In this document: in pieces, positions 23,701 through 26,598 of the stretch | Layout of the letters: each line of letters opens with the position of its first letter | Numbering within the stretch: the stretch's first letter is position 1 | Source of the DNA: DTU078 sp002397345 | GTDB taxonomy: Bacteria > Bacillota > Clostridia > Oscillospirales > CAG-272 | Assembly: GCA_937875545.1 (NCBI GenBank) | Contig: CALLYE010000043.1 | Span: 1-26,598 of the forward strand | Reading direction: 5' to 3' | Length of the DNA stretch: 26,598 nt | Position numbers and translations under genes: made by a program | Notes under the pieces: model-generated | The model's input: the letters and a program-made list of their open reading frames with translations, nothing else | Told to the model about the DNA's origin: nothing | Databases searched by the model: none

Positions 23701-24323
23701 TCGGCTCGGGCTTTAAAATCGCGCTGCGCGATCTTGAAATCCGCGGCGCGGGCAATCTGCTGGGCGCGGAGCAGCACGGACACATCGAAGCGATCGGCTA
23801 TGATCTGTACATGCGGCTGTTAAACGAAGCAATTCTCGAAGAAAAAGGCGAGGTCGTGGCTGTCAAGCCGGAACATACCGTGGAATTCAACTGCGACGCT
23901 TATATTCCCGAGAGTTATATCCGCAGCTCCACACAGCGCATCGACGCGTATAAAAAAATCTCGCTCATTCTGGGCGAGGACGATATGGGCGATGTCACCG
24001 ATGAATTGTGCGACCGCTACGGCGAGCCGCCCTCGCCGGTGGTGAATCTGCTGAATATCGCGCTCATCCGCGCGCTGGGCAGCGAGTGCGGCGTGTCAAA
24101 AACCGAGCAGAAGGGCTCTACGGTATTCATCTATCCCGCGAAGCTCGACGCCGCGGTGTGGGCGGCGCTGGCGGGCGAATTCAAGGGACGGCTGCTGCTC
24201 AGTCTGGGTTCGAAGCCGTATATAACCGTTAAAATAAAGCGCGATGAAAAAATCCTTTGCTTCATACGCGATTTATATAAGAAATATATACACATTCACA
24301 CTTGCAACGCCGAGCAGCTGTGA
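20751..24323 (+). CDS. mfd: Transcription-repair coupling factor Mfd
   Basis: Mfd removes RNA polymerase stalled at lesions and recruits UvrAB; it is an ATP-driven DNA translocase. The 1190-residue length is typical. The N-terminal UvrB-like modules are followed by the RNA-polymerase-interacting domain with GDYVVHVNHGIGQYLG. The RecG-like motor has Walker A GDVGFGKT (673-680) and DEEQ (774-777), and the motif VI region with QIRGRVGRS. The TRG-type GAGNLLGAEQHGH block and a C-terminal UvrA-binding-like domain follow. The frame opens 12 codons earlier with a TTG (20715) inside pth, but MDKEKVFL is the natural start. There is no strong Shine-Dalgarno, so coupling with pth is likely. Its last codons contain a promoter for the next gene. 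Confidence 0.97.
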   Translation: MDKEKVFLGSAKLLLDAVASEREYQSIIAAIAEQNRNRTPYPLRVTGMCEGVRAAFTALLARHNMTMNEAGECGHPLLCVVPDEKEGLKCLNLLTACGLKALVYPFRDLIFHNITASHESEHERLSVLYAVLDKNCDVVITTPDAALQYTMPRGIAQGASLSFGVSEPVAPEKLTEFLTMSGYVRVEIVDGAGQYSVRGDIIDIFPPRMESPVRVEFFGDDIDRISTFDIMTQRRIDNIDSVLLPPAREILVDSEKKAELRRAVNTALGRSSDERTREQLSAELEALDAGAELNAIDKYISLVYPQKECLLDYFSDCVTALVIEWSASCERVKAYEWHAKQNITELLESGAVASRFAEYGKYYTDFELFFGGRAAVFADTFLGGYGDMKLGGLFNLPSRQTISYADNYDLLVEDLRGYLTGGFATLLLCETLTSAQNLKGLLDADGIPAELCAEDSVPRDGWALIIHSFDFPGYELPAAKFAALSLYPNQSAYSRVRVARRAAKAAKRSKQERILSYADLEPGDYVVHVNHGIGQYLGMESVTVDGFTRDYLKIKYAGTDMLYLPCGQLENISKYIGSRAEDGTLKLSKMGGGEWTKAKTRVKAAAKEMARELIRLYAERHKLQGFSFYPDDEMQAQFEGEFEYEETDGQLTAIEEIKRDMESPHPMDRLLCGDVGFGKTEVALRAAFKAVESQKQVAILVPTTILALQHYQTLLSRLRGFPVKSDMVSRFRSPKQQAETLRRLRRGDIDIIVGTHRLVSKDVEFRDLGLVIVDEEQRFGVAHKEKLKQLSSGVDVLTLTATPIPRTLNMAMSGIRDMSILEEAPGDRMPVQTYVLEYDDIIIGEAIRREMRRGGQVFYMHNRVESINNVAMSLSRFAPEAKIAVAHGQMDKEQLSDIWRSMISGEIDILVSTTIIESGVDIPNANTLIIEDADRLGLSQLHQIRGRVGRSSRRAYAYFTYRRGSVLSEIATKRLSAIRDYTEFGSGFKIALRDLEIRGAGNLLGAEQHGHIEAIGYDLYMRLLNEAILEEKGEVVAVKPEHTVEFNCDAYIPESYIRSSTQRIDAYKKISLILGEDDMGDVTDELCDRYGEPPSPVVNLLNIALIRALGSECGVSKTEQKGSTVFIYPAKLDAAVWAALAGEFKGRLLLSLGSKPYITVKIKRDEKILCFIRDLYKKYIHIHTCNAEQL

Positions 24324-24329
24324 TATAAT
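24302..24329 (+). promoter_or_regulatory. Promoter of the PrsA-like lipoprotein gene, at the end of mfd
   Basis: TTGCAA (24302-24307), a 16-base spacer and TATAAT (24324-24329) overlap the mfd stop codon. TG one base before the -10 makes it an extended -10. Transcription would start about 20 bases before the ATG at 24358, leaving just room for the GAAGGA ribosome site. Confidence 0.65.
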
Positions 24330-24357
24330 CGGTTTCAAAAATTGATGGTGAAGGATA

Positions 24358-25473
24358 ATGAAAAAAAACTTTAAAAATATTATAAAAGCTTTTGCTTTAT
24401 GCGTTGTAATCATTATGGCAACGGTTTTATCCGCCTGCTCTCAAAGCGGCGGCGAAACAGCGCTGGAATACAAAGGCAATAAAATCAGCGAAGCTATGTA
24501 CGGCTATTGGTCCGCGCGGTTCAAAGGCAATATCCTATACAACTATAACAACGGCAAGGACAGCGCCGATTTTTGGAGCAATAAGCTGGATAACGGTCAG
24601 ACGGCGGAGAAATATTTCACCGAGATTGTGGTCGGGCAGATCAATAAATACGCCGTGTGCGGAAAGCTTTTCGACGAGTACGGGCTGAAGCTGTCCGGCG
24701 AGGTAAAAAAGGCTATAGACGACGATATAGCGGAGAAAATCGAATATTACGGCAGCCGCGCCGAACTTAACGCCGAGCTTGCGAAGATTAACCTCAACAT
24801 TAACATGCTGCGCGATATATATATCTGCGAAGAAAAGTTAAACGCCGTATACAGCTATCTTTACGGAAAAGGCGGAACGGAAGCGCTGACGGACGACGAT
24901 TATAAAGCCTATTTTAAAGAAAATTACTGGCACATGAAATATATCGTCGTGTATACTACAAAACTGGCGACAGATGAACAGGGTAAAAACAAATACGACA
25001 CAAGCGGTTCGCTGCTCACTGAAGATTTAAACAAAGAAGAGCTTGCGGCAAAAAAGGCAAAAGTGGCGGAAGCACTGGAGAAAGCGCAGGCGGGCGAAAA
25101 TTTTGACAGCCTGATTAAAACATACAGCGAATTTGACACCTCGTCCTATCCGAACGGTTTTTACCTGTCCGCAAACGAGCTTTCGACCTACGGCGAACAG
25201 ATTGTGGCGGCGCTGCCCGGGCTTGCGACGGACGAATGTGCGCTTATCGAAGAGCCGAAAGCGATATATATCATTAAAAAACTCGAACTGCCCGAATTGG
25301 ACGAGCTTGGCTCCGATGATCTTGCGCAGTTGCAGGACATGCAAAGTTACGCAAACGGTAAAACTTTTGACGCGAAGATAAACGCGCTTTCGGGCGATAT
25401 TAACGTGAACAAAGAAATCGTCGCGAAATATAAACTCGCCGATATCGCCGTCAACGCAGATTCGAACTTTTAA
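24358..25473 (+). CDS. PrsA/SurA-like lipoprotein (peptidyl-prolyl isomerase-type foldase)
   Basis: PrsA-type lipoproteins help exported proteins fold at the outer face of the membrane. The 371-residue protein has a basic start, a hydrophobic signal (10-23) and a lipobox LSAC with the modifiable Cys27. Residues 40-170 are a helical SurA/PrsA N-domain-like region. Around 190-310 there is a parvulin-like stretch: MKYIVVYT, a charged helix (EELAAKKAKVAEALEKA), NFDSLIKTYSEFD and NGFYLSANE, as in rotamase domains. Some hallmark parvulin residues are not obvious, so isomerase activity is uncertain. A prsA-type gene after mfd is a common Firmicute order. GAAGGA lies four bases before the ATG. Confidence 0.8.
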   Translation: MKKNFKNIIKAFALCVVIIMATVLSACSQSGGETALEYKGNKISEAMYGYWSARFKGNILYNYNNGKDSADFWSNKLDNGQTAEKYFTEIVVGQINKYAVCGKLFDEYGLKLSGEVKKAIDDDIAEKIEYYGSRAELNAELAKINLNINMLRDIYICEEKLNAVYSYLYGKGGTEALTDDDYKAYFKENYWHMKYIVVYTTKLATDEQGKNKYDTSGSLLTEDLNKEELAAKKAKVAEALEKAQAGENFDSLIKTYSEFDTSSYPNGFYLSANELSTYGEQIVAALPGLATDECALIEEPKAIYIIKKLELPELDELGSDDLAQLQDMQSYANGKTFDAKINALSGDINVNKEIVAKYKLADIAVNADSNF

Positions 25474-25508
25474 AACGCAATACAGTTTTAAGTTTATAAT
25501 TTTTTAAT
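25470..25508 (+). terminator. Weak AT-rich terminator candidate
   Basis: TTAAAAC (25470-25476) pairs with GTTTTAA (25485-25491) around eight bases, overlapping the stop codon. GTTTATAATTTTTT follows. The stem has only one G-C pair, so efficiency is doubtful. Confidence 0.35.
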
Positions 25509-25525
25509 TAGATAAAGGACAAAAG

Positions 25526-26302
25526 ATGAAACCATTGAAAATCGTTACCTATAACCTGCGTCAGGAAAACTCCGTTGACGGACCGCAGGCGTTTACTTAT
25601 CGTAAACCCTATGTGCGCGCGCGGCTGCTCGAGGAAGCGCCCGACATTGTCGGATTTCAAGAGGTGAAGCCAGAGATGCTCGACTGGCTGCGTGGCAGCC
25701 TCGCCGGTTACACTGTTATCGGTTACGGCAGAGGTCGGACCTTTGACGACGAAGCGTGTCCGATCGCGTTTAAAACAGATCGTTTTGAGTTGCAATATTT
25801 TGACCAGCAGTGGCTGTCGGACACTCCGCACACGCCCGGTTCGCGGTACGCCGACCAAAGCGTCTGCCCGCGTGTCTATGTTGTCTGCACTCTGCGCGAC
25901 CGCGAATCTGACGGTATGAATCGCTTCCGCTTTATTAACACACACCTTGATCATGAGCGTGTTTATGCGCGCTCGGAGGGCGCGAAGCAGATTATTTCAG
26001 AGCTTGCGCGGCTTGATACGCAGTGCAAAATGCCCTTTGTCATAACGGGCGACTTCAACGACACGCCGGAATCACAGCCGCTTGCGGTTATGACCGCGTC
26101 GGGGCTACGCGACCTCACCGCCGGATCGGGCTCAACCTTCCATGCCTTCGGGCGCGACCCCGACGCGGGTAAAATCGATTATATAATGGCGCCTTCCGCG
26201 ACGGAGTCATGCGGCTTAAGGCTGTGGAACGAAATGCGGGACGGGCTGTACCTCTCCGACCATTATCCTGTTGAGGCGACAATAACGGGTTGGGGAAAGT
26301 AA
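25526..26302 (+). CDS. Endonuclease/exonuclease/phosphatase-family protein
   Basis: This 258-residue metal-dependent phosphodiesterase-fold protein has the complete EEP active-site set. It comprises TYNLR with Asn10, FQEVKPE with Glu46, NTHLDH with His140, GDFNDTP with Asp176 and Asn178, KIDYI with Asp218, and SDHYP with Asp245 and His246. Family members cleave DNA, RNA, sphingomyelin, inositol phosphates or other phosphodiesters. The substrate cannot be assigned. No signal peptide is seen, so it is probably cytoplasmic. AAAGGA lies seven bases before the ATG. It follows the lipoprotein gene by 52 bases and ends before a strong terminator. Confidence 0.88.
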   Translation: MKPLKIVTYNLRQENSVDGPQAFTYRKPYVRARLLEEAPDIVGFQEVKPEMLDWLRGSLAGYTVIGYGRGRTFDDEACPIAFKTDRFELQYFDQQWLSDTPHTPGSRYADQSVCPRVYVVCTLRDRESDGMNRFRFINTHLDHERVYARSEGAKQIISELARLDTQCKMPFVITGDFNDTPESQPLAVMTASGLRDLTAGSGSTFHAFGRDPDAGKIDYIMAPSATESCGLRLWNEMRDGLYLSDHYPVEATITGWGK

Positions 26303-26394
26303 CGGATACTTAAAGAAAGAATAGTTTAGATGTAGCAGGTAATTAACAAATTTCATTTAGATGTTAATTATTAACAAGCAATAAAAAAGGTAAG

Positions 26395-26425
26395 AGGCGG
26401 AATCCGGAAAATTCCGCCTTTCAAT
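26395..26425 (+). terminator. Rho-independent terminator
   Basis: AGGCGGAAT (26395-26403) pairs perfectly with ATTCCGCCT (26411-26419) around a seven-base loop. The tail TTCAATTTT is only moderately T-rich. It lies about 90 bases after the endonuclease-family gene. The intervening 26303-26394 is AT-rich with no gene seen. Confidence 0.7.
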
Positions 26426-26428
26426 TTT

Positions 26429-26598
26429 ATGGCAAAGGTGTTTTATTTATCACCGACTATTATTATTATCGTCTTGCTTACCTATCTCGTTCTACGGTTA
26501 ATAAGATATATTAGAAACAAATATTTTTCAAGCGGCAAAAAAATCGTAAATTCTCAAAGTAAATGCAACAGTAGCAAAGGGGTAGCATTTATCGAGAG
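26429..26598 (+). CDS. Possible partial ORF, N-terminal membrane segment, cut by the window end
   Basis: An ATG at 26429 opens a frame that runs 56 codons to the window edge without a stop. The predicted start is MAKVFYLSPT, then an Ile/Leu/Val-rich segment (about residues 10-24), then a basic stretch RLIRYIRNKY and a polar Ser/Asn/Lys tail. That is plausible for a small membrane protein, inside-positive after one helix. No Shine-Dalgarno precedes it, and the start abuts the terminator. AT-rich DNA can give such frames by chance. Confidence 0.25.
   Translation, partial: MAKVFYLSPTIIIIVLLTYLVLRLIRYIRNKYFSSGKKIVNSQSKCNSSKGVAFIE

Overview
The window is a bacterial chromosome segment centred on the replication origin. 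The gene order dnaA-dnaN-recF-remB-gyrB, the RemB (DUF370) protein, the PrsA-like lipoprotein, pyruvate phosphate dikinase, the glmU/pth/mfd/prsA-type cluster and GC-rich codons in AT-rich spacers all suggest a Firmicute of class Clostridia, probably an uncultured gut-type lineage near the Oscillospirales or Christensenellales. The order-level guess is weak.

Left arm (1-8773, minus strand, reading away from the origin). dnaN, recF, remB, gyrB, rlmH, a membrane-anchored WG-repeat protein, rbfA and an nrnA-type DHH phosphoesterase form one tightly packed series. Spacings are a few bases to about 80 bases, with an ATGA overlap between rlmH and the WG gene. A GC-rich hairpin with a T tract sits between dnaN and recF, where many Firmicutes carry the S4-domain gene yaaA. 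At the far left is an independent 30-residue cysteine-rich hydrophobic peptide gene with a perfect Shine-Dalgarno sequence, a sigma-K-like promoter match, a threefold degenerate repeat downstream and a strong terminator.

Origin (8774-9177, between dnaN and dnaA). It holds an AT-rich stretch, five CAG plus one TAG trinucleotide, a G run and two adjacent DnaA boxes, then a second cluster of four boxes. This matches the layout of a Bacillus-type basal unwinding system, with CAG-type DnaA-trios. dnaA (minus) follows and has a clear sigma-A promoter.

Right arm (10734-26598, mainly plus strand). pfkA diverges from dnaA. It is followed by an M15 D,D-carboxypeptidase, a LarA-family racemase-like protein, a LiaF-like membrane protein and a DUF421 membrane protein. 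Pyruvate phosphate dikinase is the only clear minus-strand gene here. Next come a stand-alone GlmU acetyltransferase-domain protein, pth, mfd, a PrsA/SurA-like lipoprotein and an endonuclease/exonuclease/phosphatase-family protein. A terminator and a possible truncated membrane ORF close the window.

The genes work in replication and repair (dnaA, dnaN, recF, gyrB, mfd), ribosome and tRNA upkeep (rlmH, rbfA, pth), RNA or nucleotide turnover (nrnA), glycolysis (pfkA, ppdK) and the cell envelope (carboxypeptidase, GlmU-like, LiaF-like, PrsA-like). No transposase, prophage, CRISPR array or obvious multi-gene defence system is visible. The most notable non-standard features are a hairpin repeat family placed directly after three stop codons, the CAG-type origin, a GyrB asparagine at a quinolone-resistance position, the GlmU-like protein lacking its uridylyltransferase half, and the small cysteine-rich peptide locus.
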